The notes beneath the pieces are model-generated. The model was given only the letters and a program-made list of their open reading frames with translations. It had not been told where the DNA came from and made no database searches. Position numbers and translations under genes: made by a program. Below, piece by piece: positions 8,585 through 18,281 of a stretch of 64,000 nt of DNA. The stretch lies in contig CAVRUR010000009.1 in NCBI GenBank assembly GCA_963724365.1, positions 43,770 to 107,769 of the forward strand. The letters are read 5' to 3'. This stretch comes from JALORV01 sp963724365 (GTDB lineage: Bacteria > Pseudomonadota > Gammaproteobacteria > Burkholderiales > Burkholderiaceae_F). The number at the start of each line of letters is the position of its first letter. Position 1 is the first letter of the stretch.

Positions 8585-8773
8585 ATGAACGCCACGATGA
8601 ACTCAGCCTCTACCGCTTCCGTTTCCGCCCGGGTCACCGCCCTGGTCGTGGCCGTCCTGACCAGTGCCGTCGTGCTGGGCAGCACCGTGGCCGGCATGCA
8701 GCCGCGCGACGAGGCCGGCATGCAGGTCATTGCGCTCGAGCGCGTGACCGTGACGGCACCGCGCATCAACTGA
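8585..8773 (+). CDS. Small exported or membrane-anchored protein with C-terminal VTVTAPR motif, 62 residues
   Basis: Unrecognised small gene starting at ATG 8585, 8 bases after GAAAGGA. An N-terminal Ser/Thr-rich stretch leads into a hydrophobic segment (VTALVVAVLTSAVVLGSTVA, residues 17-36). A short tail ending VIALERVTVTAPRIN follows. The end resembles the Val-x-Val-x-(A/G)-x-R pattern that starts the plug of TonB-dependent receptors, though no receptor domain is present. Small proteins of this layout occur in burkholderial genomes without known role. It is followed by a near-perfect terminator at 8867. Stretch 8205-8584 upstream holds no other credible gene. Confidence 0.55.
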   Translation: MNATMNSASTASVSARVTALVVAVLTSAVVLGSTVAGMQPRDEAGMQVIALERVTVTAPRIN

Positions 8774-8866
8774 GCGACGCGCGGCGCGCCGCGCCCGGTC
8801 CCGCGGCAGCCCGCGTGCAGGGCAGACGAGACACTGCAGCAGACACTGCACCCAGACTTTTCACTC

Positions 8867-8900
8867 ACAGAAAGCCCGGCTTCGGCCGGGCTTTCTGTTT
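8867..8900 (+). terminator. Rho-independent terminator
   Basis: Perfect 14-bp stem (8867-8880 with 8885-8898) closed by a TTCG tetraloop and followed by a short T tract. It ends the small-protein gene at 8585 and faces the convergent receptor gene. Confidence 0.85.
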
Positions 8901-8940
8901 CTGGGGCCCCAGTCCACTGCATCGATTGCTGATACTGGCG

Positions 8941-8968
8941 AAAAAAAGGCCCGCCGAAGCGGGCCTTT
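8941..8968 (-). terminator. Rho-independent terminator of the first TonB-dependent receptor
   Basis: On the minus strand a 10-bp stem (8968-8959 with 8954-8945, TTCG loop) is followed by a run of T residues, 21 bp after the receptor stop codon. Confidence 0.88.
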
Positions 8969-8988
8969 CGATGATGCTGCAGTCGTGC

Positions 8989-11724
8989 CTATTTGAACTC
9001 GTAGCCGAGGCGCAGGAAGTACTGTCGCCCGATCGGAGTTGCGAAGCGCGGGTCGAAACCGACCTGGAACGTGGCGCCCTGGTTCGAGAACGGGGCTCTC
9101 TCGTCGAACATGTTGAGTATGCCGGCGGTCACCGTCAGGCCCTTGAAGCCCTGCCAGGTGCCCGTCAGGTCCCACACCGAGTAGGCGCCGACCGTGTTCT
9201 GGTCGTACGGCGCGCCGAACTCGGGCTGGTTCTGATCCCAGTACGAGCTCTTCAGGCGGTTGAACAGGTTGACCGACCACGGGCCTGTGTTCCAGCCGGC
9301 CATGATGACGTGCTGCCAGCGGAATGCCGGGAAGCCCAGTTCGTTCGAATACACCCCCAACGCAGTGAAGTACTCGCCACCCTTCTCCAGTTGCTGTTCC
9401 CATTGCAGCAAGTACGTGCCCTGCATCGACAGCATGAAGTTGCCGTACTCGGTCGTCTCACGGGCCTGGAAGCTGAAGTCGAGCCCCTGCGCCTTGATGT
9501 TGCCGAGGTTCTCCTGCGTCTGGACGATGTACGCCAGCGGATCGACCGCGTTCTGGCCACCGCAGGTTGAGATCAGTGCCACCTGCTCTGCGGCCGACAG
9601 CTGGCTGCAGCGCACGAAACGGTTCGCGTACTTCGCCGGGTCGTTGAAGATCGAGTCCTCCGGGATCACGCCGACCGTATCATTGACCTTCGTGTTCCAG
9701 TAGTCGACGCTCGCCGAGACGTTCTTCGTGATATCGAACACCAGGCCAAGTGACCAGGAATCCGACGTTTCAGGCTGCAGCTTCTTATTGCCGCCCTGCT
9801 GGCTCTGGAACTGCTGGCCGCAGTCACGCGCTGCATCGGCACCCGTCACCGCGGTGCCGCCCGGGCACAGCACCGGATCGTCCCAGGCGTCGGCCGTGAA
9901 GGTGATCGAGTTCGGCGAGTAGATGTCGTACAGCGTCGGTGCGCGGAAGCCCTGGTTGTACGACGCCCGCAGCAGCAGGTTGTCCATCGCCTGCCAGCGC
10001 CACGACACCTTCGGCGAGAAGTTGTTGCCGACGTCGCTGTAGTCGTCGTAGCGCACCGCGACGTTGAACTCCATCGTCTTCAGCACCGGGATGTTGATCT
10101 CGGCCAGCAACGCGTAGATGTTGCGGTCGCCGGCGGAATCCTCAGCCAGTTCCAGGCCCGAACTGGCGGCCTGGCGGATCAGCGTGAAGTTGTTGGTGTA
10201 GTTGACCTCTTCCTTGCGGTACTCGCCACCGATTGCAAGGATCCAGGGCCCCGCATTCGTGCTGAAGATTTCGCGCTGGCCGTTGACGTTAATGCCAAAG
10301 ATGTCGCCGTCGATCGCCTGCACCTGGCCGAGCACCTTGCTCGAAACGATGTAGCTGGTGCCGGCGGCCGAGTTGTTGCCGAACGGGTTCAGGAACGGCG
10401 CACCGTTCAGGCCGGCCATGCCGTCGCGGATCTTCGGCGCGCTGATGTAGCCGTTGGTAAAGAACTGGTCGACCGTTGAACCGGAGTAATAGCCGACGGC
10501 GTTGTAAGTCCAGCCGGCGCCCGAGCCCTCCAGACCGAGCATCACGCGATCGGTCGTGTTCTCGATGCGTTGCTGCCGCGGGCCTGCTGGCTCCATCCGC
10601 CAACCAACCGAGATCGGGGCTGCGGTATTCAGTGCCGGGTTTGTGATCGGATTGGCGCCGTTGCCCGGGTAGAACGGGTTGTTGGGAGTCATCGCCAGTC
10701 CGGTCAGCGGGGTCGGCGCGACCGTGGTGCTGACTTCGTTGTAGGCGCGGAAGTACTCGAGGAACACCTGGTTGTTTGCTCCGAGCGCCACCGTGCCACG
10801 GCCGAAGAACGACCATTGCTCCTGCTCAGGGATCAGCTGGATTGACTGCGTGTAGTCGTAGCGGCAGCTGTTGGGACCGTAGACATCCGGCACCAGGACC
10901 GACTTCGTCGGCTGGCAGTTCGGCAGGCTCGGGTTGGTCGACACGCCGGTTGACGACTGGCTGTAGTTGGCCGGGAAGCTGGTGCCGCTGGTCTTGGCAA
11001 GGCCCTTGTCAAGGATGAGGCCGGTGCCGGTGTAGCTGCGGTCCGTTGCCAGCAGTTCTTCCTGCTTCGTGTACGAGAAGCCGCCAAAGACGTTCCAGCC
11101 CTGCTTGGCAAGGGAGCCGAAGCCGGCAGTGATGTTGGCGGAGTACTGTTCGCCCCCGTTTTCCGACGGCCACGTGCCCTGGCCAGCGACCGAGATGCCC
11201 TCGTACTCCTTGCGTGTGATGATGTTGACCACGCCGCCGATCGCATCCGTGCCGTAAATGGCGGAAGCGCCGTCGCGCAGCACTTCGATGCGCTGGATCG
11301 CCACGGTCGGGATCGTGTTCAGGTCGACCCCAACGCCCAGGTAGGGGTTCGTGACGACGCGCTGGCCGTTGAGCAGCACCAGGGTGCGCTCTGGTCCAAG
11401 GCCGCGCAGGTCGACGAACGATGCCGCGCCGTTGCTGGCGCCGACCGAACCCGTCGTGTTGACAGTGCTCTGGTTTTCAGCGATGAAGGTCATCGCCTGC
11501 TCGGCCGTCGTAACGCCTGCTTTCTTCAGTTCATCGATATCAATCGTGGTGACCGGCAGCGACGTCTCGGACTGGCTGCGGCGAATCATCGAGCCGGTGA
11601 TCTCCACGCGGTCCTGCGTCACCATTGGTGTGGGTGTCTGTGCAAGTGACACCGGCGCAAAGCCGACGAGGCCGGCACCGAAAGCGGCGCTGACCGCGAG
11701 GCTTAGTCGCGTTCTTTTCAACAT
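8989..11724 (-). CDS. TonB-dependent receptor (first of two paralogues)
   Basis: Outer-membrane receptor of 911 residues. The ATG at 11724 follows GGAGGA. The signal peptide (MLKRTRLSLAVSAAFGAG to SLAQ) precedes a TonB-box/plug start DRVEITGSMIRR. The plug domain contains LRGLGPERTLVLLNGQRVV and VLRDGASAIYGTDAIGGVVN. The large beta-barrel includes LLLRASYNQGFRAPTLYDIY and ends FLRLGYEFK with the terminal aromatic-rich strand. The ligand is unknown. Its paralogue lies directly upstream at 12019-14758 and a peptide ABC importer lies beyond, so peptide uptake is a reasonable guess. A strong terminator follows. Confidence 0.94.
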   Translation of the reverse strand: MLKRTRLSLAVSAAFGAGLVGFAPVSLAQTPTPMVTQDRVEITGSMIRRSQSETSLPVTTIDIDELKKAGVTTAEQAMTFIAENQSTVNTTGSVGASNGAASFVDLRGLGPERTLVLLNGQRVVTNPYLGVGVDLNTIPTVAIQRIEVLRDGASAIYGTDAIGGVVNIITRKEYEGISVAGQGTWPSENGGEQYSANITAGFGSLAKQGWNVFGGFSYTKQEELLATDRSYTGTGLILDKGLAKTSGTSFPANYSQSSTGVSTNPSLPNCQPTKSVLVPDVYGPNSCRYDYTQSIQLIPEQEQWSFFGRGTVALGANNQVFLEYFRAYNEVSTTVAPTPLTGLAMTPNNPFYPGNGANPITNPALNTAAPISVGWRMEPAGPRQQRIENTTDRVMLGLEGSGAGWTYNAVGYYSGSTVDQFFTNGYISAPKIRDGMAGLNGAPFLNPFGNNSAAGTSYIVSSKVLGQVQAIDGDIFGINVNGQREIFSTNAGPWILAIGGEYRKEEVNYTNNFTLIRQAASSGLELAEDSAGDRNIYALLAEINIPVLKTMEFNVAVRYDDYSDVGNNFSPKVSWRWQAMDNLLLRASYNQGFRAPTLYDIYSPNSITFTADAWDDPVLCPGGTAVTGADAARDCGQQFQSQQGGNKKLQPETSDSWSLGLVFDITKNVSASVDYWNTKVNDTVGVIPEDSIFNDPAKYANRFVRCSQLSAAEQVALISTCGGQNAVDPLAYIVQTQENLGNIKAQGLDFSFQARETTEYGNFMLSMQGTYLLQWEQQLEKGGEYFTALGVYSNELGFPAFRWQHVIMAGWNTGPWSVNLFNRLKSSYWDQNQPEFGAPYDQNTVGAYSVWDLTGTWQGFKGLTVTAGILNMFDERAPFSNQGATFQVGFDPRFATPIGRQYFLRLGYEFK

Positions 11725-11812
11725 ATAGGAATCCTCCAGTTGGATGCCCGAATGAGCTGGTGCTTCGAAAGAATCCGAGGGTTCTCCCGAATGAGTGGCC
11801 CGTCTCGGTACC

Positions 11813-11845
11813 CCGCGAGCGTAACTAAAGTCATACGAGCGAAAT
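11813..11845 (-). promoter_or_regulatory. Upstream element shared by both TonB-dependent receptor genes
   Basis: The plus-strand sequence CGCG-AGCGTAACTAAAGTCAT recurs as CGCGGGAGCGTAATCAATGTCAT at 14826-14848, each about 70-95 bp ahead of its receptor start and each followed by C/G-rich bases and GAAA. The surrounding sequence is not conserved, which suggests a shared promoter or operator. Confidence 0.5.
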
Positions 11846-11961
11846 GCAAAACCGGGCACTGAAGCGACGGACCGATCCAACGCTGTCTCGTCGATCCAAC
11901 ACTCACTTTCATTGCTGCAGCGCCGCAGGCGCGACACGGCCTCGCTGAAACTTTCTTGGAC

Positions 11962-11996
11962 AAAAAAAGGGTGGGTGCCCGAAGGCGCCCACCCTT
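11962..11996 (-). terminator. Rho-independent terminator of the second TonB-dependent receptor
   Basis: A 13-bp GC-rich stem (11967-11979 with 11984-11996, four-base loop, one G-T pair) is followed on the minus strand by seven T residues. It lies 22 bp after the receptor stop codon. Confidence 0.9.
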
Positions 11997-12018
11997 GTCG
12001 AGAACGACGAGACTCGGT

Positions 12019-14758
12019 CTAGAAGAAGCTGTACTTCGCCGCCAGTGTCCAGGTGCGGCCCAGCGGGTTGGAGAACCGATCGTCGTAGGCGCGCGCCTGG
12101 AAGCGCCCGACCTGGTTGGTGAACTCCGGCTCGGTGTTGAGCACGTTGAGCACGCCCGCCTGCAGGGTCAGCCCTTTGAAGCCGGTCCACGTGCCGGACA
12201 GATTCCAGATGGACGACTTGCCCACCGTGTGCTGGTTGTACGGCGCGGGCACGAGATTCTGGTCGTAGTACCCGGACATGAAGCGGTTGAAGAGGTTGAC
12301 CGACCACGCCTGCCACTGCCAGCCGAAGCTGGTGATCTGCTGGTAACGGATGACCGGGCCGGCGAACTGCGGGCTGTAAAAACCGACCGGGTTGTACCAG
12401 GTGCCGTTCGGCTCGACCTGGAACTCGTACTTCAGCACATAGGTGCCACGGATGCCCACGTTGAAACGGCCCATCTCGCTGGCCGGACCCGTCCAGTTGA
12501 TCTGGCCGTCGATACCGCTGGTCTCGACATCACCCAGGTTCAGGTTGGTGTTGATGACGTAGGCCAGCGGATCGCCGCCCGGCGTCTGGCAGGCGCCGAT
12601 CGCAAACTGGCGCGCCGGCGGAGCCGCGCTGCAACGGACGAACAGATTGGCGTACTTGGCCGGGTCGGCAAAGATCGACTGGTCGCCGATCACGCTGATC
12701 GAATCCGTGATCGTGTAGTTCCAGTAGTCGAGTCCGAACGAGAACTCCGGCGTCGGCTGCAGCACGAAACCGACCGTCCAGGCGTCCGAATTTTCCGGCT
12801 GCAGGTCCACGTTGCCACCGGTGAGTTGCTGGAACTGGATGTTGCAGTCACGTGACGGGACTGCGCCGAGTGCCAGATTCGGTACGCCGTTCGGACACAG
12901 CACCGGGTCGTTGTAGCGGGTTGCCGTGAAGGTCGTCGCGTTCGGCGCGTACAGCTGCGTCAGCGTCGGCGCGGCAAAGCCCGTGTTGTACGAACCGCGG
13001 ATCAACAGCATGTCGACCGGCGTGTAGCGGAACGAGACCTTCGGGTTGGTCGTGCCGCCGAAGTCGCTGTAATCGTCGTAGCGGATTGCCGCGCCGATTT
13101 CCAGGTTCTTCAGGATCGGGAAGGTCATTTCGAGCGCGACCGCCCAGACGTCACGATCGCCCTCGCGGACTGCGCCGGAACCGGCCAGGCCCGAGCTGGC
13201 CGCCTGGCTGACCAGCGGCACGTTCGTGTTGTAGACCATTTCCTCCTTGCGGAATTCCGCTCCGAGCGCCAGTCCCATCGCTCCGCCCGCGAGCTTGCCG
13301 AACTGGGTGGCGGCCACACCGGTCAGGCTCCACAGCGTGCCTTCACCGTCCTGCACCTTGCCGTTGACCTCGTTGGCTTCCATGTAGGCCTGGCCGGCGG
13401 CGGTCTGCGATCCGAACGGGTTCAGGAACACGCCGGCCGAGCCGTTGACGCCGTTGCGCAACGGCACGGTCGCCGGGTAACCGTTCAGGAATTGATTCTC
13501 GATCTTCGAGTTCGACCACAGACCCGCGACGTTGTAGTCCCAGCCCATGGCGGTACCGTCGAGCCCGAGGACGAAGCGCTGCGTGTTGTTTTCCTGCTCG
13601 CCTCGCCGCGGGCCGAGCGTCGTCGTCCGCCACGCGATCGAGATCGGCTGCGTCGTGTTGAGGGCCGGGTTCGCGGCGTAGATGCCGTTGCCGGGATAGA
13701 AGGGGCTGGCGGGCGTCATCGACAGGCCACCTTCCGGCGACGGTGCGATCTGCGTCTGAACCGTGTTGCGCGCCCAGAAGTACTCGGCCGACAGCGTGTT
13801 GTTCGCGCCGAGCGCCAGGGATCCCTTCAGGAAGACCGACCATTGCTCCTGGTCCGGAATGACGTTCGTGAAGATCTGCGTGTCCGCGCCGCAGCGCGTC
13901 GGGTCCAAAACCGATCGGCGACGGTGTGGCGATCGACGACGGCGGGAAGCAATTGGGCAGTGAAGGGTTGGCGTTGGGAACGCCGGGTGTCTGTGAGTAG
14001 TTCGCCGGGAACGTCGTCGGGCTCAGGCCGTTGAAGCCCTGCGACGGGATCCAGGACGACTGCATGAAGTCGCGCTCGGTGCCGCCCAGAGGTTGCTGTT
14101 TGCGCCAGTTGAAGCCACCGTAGACGTTCCAGCCTTGGGTCGCCAAGTCGCCCCAGCCGCCGAGGACGTTGGCGAGGTAGGTCTCGCCGCCACCTTCTTC
14201 CGGCAACTGGACTTCGCCACCGACGGTCAGGCCCTTGTATTCCTTGCGCGTGATGAAGTTGATCACGCCTGCGATGGCATCGGTACCGTACGTGGCCGAC
14301 GCGCCGTCGGGTAGCACTTCGATGCGATCGAGCGAGGAAGTCGGAAGGGTGTTCAGGTCAACTGCAACGCTGGAAAACGGATTGCTGACCACGCGCTTGC
14401 CGTTCAGCAGGACCAGCGTGCGCTGTGCACCGAGGGAGCGCAGGTCGGCGTACGACGCAGCACCGTTCGTCTGGCTGACCGAGCCCGATGTCACCAGGCC
14501 GCCTTGTTGCTGGGTGATGAACTTGACCGCCTGCTCGGCGTTGGTGACTCCGGCCTTTTCCAGTTCGGAAACGCTCAGTGTCACGACCGGGAGCGAAGTC
14601 TCGCCTTCGATCCGCTTGATCAGCGAGCCGGTGATCTCCACGCGGTCCTGCCGCACGGTTGGAGTCGGTGTTTGTGCAATCGACACCGGCGCAAAGCCAG
14701 TCAGTCCTGCGCTGAGCGCAGCACCGACCGCCAAGCTGAGCTTGGTTCTTTTAAGCAT
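12019..14758 (-). CDS. TonB-dependent receptor, second paralogue (frameshifted)
   Basis: Paralogue of the 8989-11724 receptor, starting at ATG 14758 after GGAGGGG. The signal peptide MLKRTKLSLAVGAALSAG and plug segments DRVEITGSLIKR, LRSLGAQRTLVLLNGKRVV and YGTDAIAGVINFITRKEY are intact. The reading frame breaks near 13907-13910, where the minus strand has TTTT inside ATCGGTTTTGGACCC. Removing one T restores IGLDPTRCGADTQIFTNVIPDQEQWSVF and the barrel continues unbroken to the end (WTLAAKYSFF). Repaired length is about 912 residues. The break is either a homopolymer sequencing error or a genuine mutation; all downstream codons look well maintained, favouring the former. Confidence 0.88.
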
Positions 14759-14825
14759 GGTTTTCCCCTCCAAAGGATGATGCAGCGCAGCGACAAAACG
14801 ATGGCGCAAAGACCGCCGTGCCGTG

Positions 14826-14848
14826 CGCGGGAGCGTAATCAATGTCAT
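14826..14848 (-). promoter_or_regulatory. Second copy of the receptor upstream element
   Basis: GAGCGTAATCAATGTCAT on the plus strand, 72-90 bp ahead of the second receptor. It matches the element at 11813-11845 at most positions; see that entry. The rest of the 210-bp gap to yejF shows nothing else I can name. Confidence 0.5.
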
Positions 14849-14968
14849 CCGCCTGAAAAGGACTTTTCGAGAATCGCGCGACGAAGTGCACCGACGCGTC
14901 GCGTTATTCCAACACCGTGTCGAGAACTGTACGAGGCCTTGCGGGAAAACCCGGCCTCGCCAACCCGC

Positions 14969-16822
14969 TCAGCGAGCGCGCTTCAGCCGCGGGACCGCGG
15001 CAAGCAGCGCCTGCGTGTAGGCGTCGCGCGGTGACGTCAGCAGTGTCGACGCGTTGCCCTGCTCGACGATGCGACCGTCCTTCATCACTGCGATGTCGTC
15101 AGCGAGGTACTCGACGACTCCGAAGTTGTGAGTGATGAAAAGGTACGCGATGCCGAACTCCGCCTGCAGATCACGCAGCAGGTTCAGGATCTGCGCCTGC
15201 ACCGAGACATCGAGGGCCGAGGTTGGCTCGTCGCAGACGATGAGCGCTGGTTCGACAGCGAGCGCGCGTGCGATGGCCAGGCGCTGGCGCTGGCCGCCGG
15301 AGAACTCGTGCGGGTAGCGCGCGAGCGCGTCCTGACGCAGCCCCACGCGATCCACCAGCGCCCGGATGCGTGCCGACCGGTCGCCTGGCGGGATGTCCGG
15401 TCGCAACGCCAGCAGGCCCTCTTCAAGGATCTCCTGTACCCGCAGGCGAGGGTTCAGTGACGAATAGGGGTCCTGGAAGATGATCTGTATCCGGCGACGG
15501 GTATCGCGTAACGCGTCGCCCTCGAGCCGGTCGAGCCGAGCGCCGTCGAGCAGGGCTTCACCCTCGATCCGGGCGACGCCGCGCAGCAGTTGCACCAGTG
15601 CCTTGCCGGTGGTGGTCTTGCCGCAACCGGACTCCCCGACCAGGGCGAGTGTGCGTCCCGGCGCCAGATCGAACGAGATCCCGTCAACCGCCTTGACGTG
15701 GCCGATCGTTCGTCGCAGCAGACCGCGACGTATCGGGAAGTACACCCTGTAGTCCCGCACCTGCAACAGCGGCTTGACGTTCGGCTGCGGCTCCGGTGAC
15801 ACGGAACGCAGCTCGGCCGGAATCGCAGCCTCGACCGGCTCGCCAACGATTCCGTTGCGAAAGAGCACGCAGCGGACCTGGTGCCCGGGGAGCGGTTCGA
15901 GCAGTTGCGGCGGCCGATCCCGGCACTTCTCGTGCACGTGCGGACAGCGGTCTGCAAAGCGACACTCTTCAAACGTCTGGTCGAGTGCAGGCACGGTGCC
16001 GGGAATCGCCGTCAGGCGCGTGCGGCGCCGTGCACTGTCCGGCAGCGCTTCGAGCAGCATCCGGGCATAGGGATGCAGCGGTCGGGCAAAAAACTCGGCG
16101 GTCCCGGCGACCTCGATGATCTGGCCGGCGTACATCAGCGCCACCCGTTGGGCGACTTCGGCAACGATGCCGAGGTCGTGCGTGATCAGCAGCATCGCCA
16201 TGCCCTGCGTGCGTTGCAGCTCGACCAGCAGGTCGAGTATCTGCTTCTGGATCGTCACGTCGAGCGCCGTGGTCGGCTCGTCGGCAATGACGACGTCGGG
16301 CTCTCCGGCCAGCGCGATCGCGATCATCACGCGCTGCTTCTGCCCGCCCGACAGCTGGAACGGATAACTGTCGATGCGCTGTTCGGGATCCGGAAGCCCC
16401 ACGCGCCGCAGCCACTCCAGCGCTTTTGCGCGCGCCGAAGCGCCGCGCAGCGCCGTGTGACGTTCGATCACCTCGACGATCTGCCGGCCCACCCGGAGCA
16501 CCGGATTCAGGCTCGTGGCCGGTTCCTGGAAGATGATGCTGACGCGGCGGCCGCGCACGTCGCGCATGCGGGCCTCCGGCAACTGGGCGAGGTCGGTGCC
16601 GGACAGGTTCATCCTTCCGCCCTGTACCCGTCCGTTATCGGGCAGCAGGCGCAGGATCGACAGCGCCGTCATCGACTTGCCGCAGCCGGACTCGCCGACC
16701 AGTGCGAAGGTCTCTCCGCGCGTGAGCGTCAGCGCCAGTGCGTCGACGGCGTGCACCAGGCCGCTGTCCGTGTCCAGCACGGTGTCGAGCGACTCGATCG
16801 TCAGCACGGGATCGGCGTTCAC
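14969..16822 (-). CDS. yejF: Microcin C/peptide ABC transporter ATP-binding protein, two ATPase domains (YejF-like)
   Basis: A 617-residue double ABC ATPase that powers import through YejB-YejE. Domain 1 (about residues 5-260) has Walker A GESGCGKSMTAL, signature LSGGQKQRVMIA and Walker B VVIADEPTTALD. An oligopeptide-transporter C-terminal segment with CPHVHEKCRDRPP follows. Domain 2 (about 340-610) has GESGCGKTTTGKAL, FSGGQRQRLAIA and LIVCDEPTSALD. The start is GTG at 16822, overlapping the restored yejE stop codon. Fused two-domain ATPases of this kind characterise the Yej system, which takes up oligopeptides. Confidence 0.92.
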   Translation of the reverse strand: MNADPVLTIESLDTVLDTDSGLVHAVDALALTLTRGETFALVGESGCGKSMTALSILRLLPDNGRVQGGRMNLSGTDLAQLPEARMRDVRGRRVSIIFQEPATSLNPVLRVGRQIVEVIERHTALRGASARAKALEWLRRVGLPDPEQRIDSYPFQLSGGQKQRVMIAIALAGEPDVVIADEPTTALDVTIQKQILDLLVELQRTQGMAMLLITHDLGIVAEVAQRVALMYAGQIIEVAGTAEFFARPLHPYARMLLEALPDSARRRTRLTAIPGTVPALDQTFEECRFADRCPHVHEKCRDRPPQLLEPLPGHQVRCVLFRNGIVGEPVEAAIPAELRSVSPEPQPNVKPLLQVRDYRVYFPIRRGLLRRTIGHVKAVDGISFDLAPGRTLALVGESGCGKTTTGKALVQLLRGVARIEGEALLDGARLDRLEGDALRDTRRRIQIIFQDPYSSLNPRLRVQEILEEGLLALRPDIPPGDRSARIRALVDRVGLRQDALARYPHEFSGGQRQRLAIARALAVEPALIVCDEPTSALDVSVQAQILNLLRDLQAEFGIAYLFITHNFGVVEYLADDIAVMKDGRIVEQGNASTLLTSPRDAYTQALLAAVPRLKRAR

Positions 16823-18262
16823 GTCGCTTCCTTAAGCCGGATGCGGCGCGGCCGGAATGCTCGTGCGCGCGGGTCGAAGGCTTCGCGCACGGCATCGGCG
16901 AACAGGTTGGCGGCAAGCACCAGCGCCAGCATGAAGGTGAATGCAGTCGCGAGGTTCCACCAGACCAACGGGATCACGCGACATTTCGCTGCGCGCCAGG
17001 TTGATCATCGAGCCGAAGCTCGAGGAATTCGGATCGACGCCGACACCGACGTAGGACAGCACCGCTTCGTACAGCACCAGCGCCGAGAAATCGAGCACGG
17101 CGACGATCAGCACCAGGTGCATCACGTTCGGCAGGATGTGGCGACCCATGATGCGCCAGTGGCTCACGCCGAAGGCGTGCGCGGCCTGTACGTACTCCAG
17201 CTCGGAAATCTTCAGCGTCTCGGCGCGCAGCAGGCGGCACAACGTCGCCCAGCCGGTGATGCCGAGGATCACGCACAGCAGGAAGAGGCGAAACTCCGCA
17301 CGCTCCACGCCGGTGGCGAAGTTCTCGGCGTTGCGGTCGATATAGACGTTGATCAGCAGCACGAAGGCCGCGACCAGCAGGATCGGCGGGATCGCCGACA
17401 GGACGGTGTAGAAGTACTGGATGACGTCGTCGACCCAGCCCTTGAAGTAACCCGCCAGCACGCCGAGCGCGATTGCCAGCGGCAGCGTCGCGATGGTCGA
17501 GAGCGACCCGATCACCACGGCCGTTCGGATGCTCTTCAATGCCTGGAACAGCACGTCGTTGCCGGTGCGATCGGTGCCGAAGGGGTGATAGACAGGCCAC
17601 ACTGCCGCGAGCCAGCCGATGAACATCGCGATCAGCGTCGCGGTGGCAAGGATCGCGCGCCAGGGGACCTCGGTTTCTGCACGCAGCATTGCGCCGAGCG
17701 AGGCACGCCAGCCGATCCCGCGGCCGCGCATAGCGGCAATACCCAGCGTCAGCAGCACGGCGAAAGCCAGTCCGCCGCCAAGGCCGCGTAATGAACGCGC
17801 GGCCAGGTCGGGCTTCCAGTCGCGGGCGGGATCCTGCAGATGGGCTCCCCCATGGGCCAGTCGTGGCAGCTCTCGAACTTCCTTGCCGTCGATCACGGCG
17901 GTTTCGCGCTGGAACGACCAGTAGGCGAGCGGCACCGAGTAGGTCTTCTCGCGGGCGTCGACTGCGTGGCGCAACAGCACGTCGAGCGGTGACAGCGTGC
18001 GCGTCGCGTAGGCCTCCTGGACATCGGGTGCAGCGCCGGGCGCCGCGGACAGGCGTGGCCGGAAGTGAATCGAGTCCAGCAGGGCGATCGTGATGAACAC
18101 GATCAGCACAACCGCCGCCGACATCGCCGGTGCGCTGTGCAGCACATGACGCCAGGTGGCGCGCAGGTTGGGACTGCGCCGTACGTGCACGGCATAGGCG
18201 ATGACCGTGGCGACCACGAGCCAGAGCACGAAATCGGTCCAGAGGAAGACGAACTTGGGCAT
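16819..18262 (-). CDS. yejE: Peptide ABC transporter permease YejE (frameshifted near its C-terminus)
   Basis: Inner-membrane permease. It starts at ATG 18262 (MPKFVFLWTDFVLW). Binding-protein-dependent transport motifs are visible: HPFGTDRTGNDVLFQAL, GYFKGWVDDVIQYFYTVLSAIPPILL, and LYEAVLSYVGVGVDPNSSSFG. The frame breaks at the CCC of GATCCCGTTGG (plus-strand GGG at 16970-16972). Deleting one C gives DPLVWWNLATAFTFMLAL and a normal last helix ending RLKEAT, with a TGA that overlaps the yejF GTG start. Such clean restoration, including operon coupling, suggests a sequence error. As written, the protein continues out of frame into an Arg-rich tail. Confidence 0.88.
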
Positions 18263-18281
18263 CGTCGTCGGTCCGTCGTCG

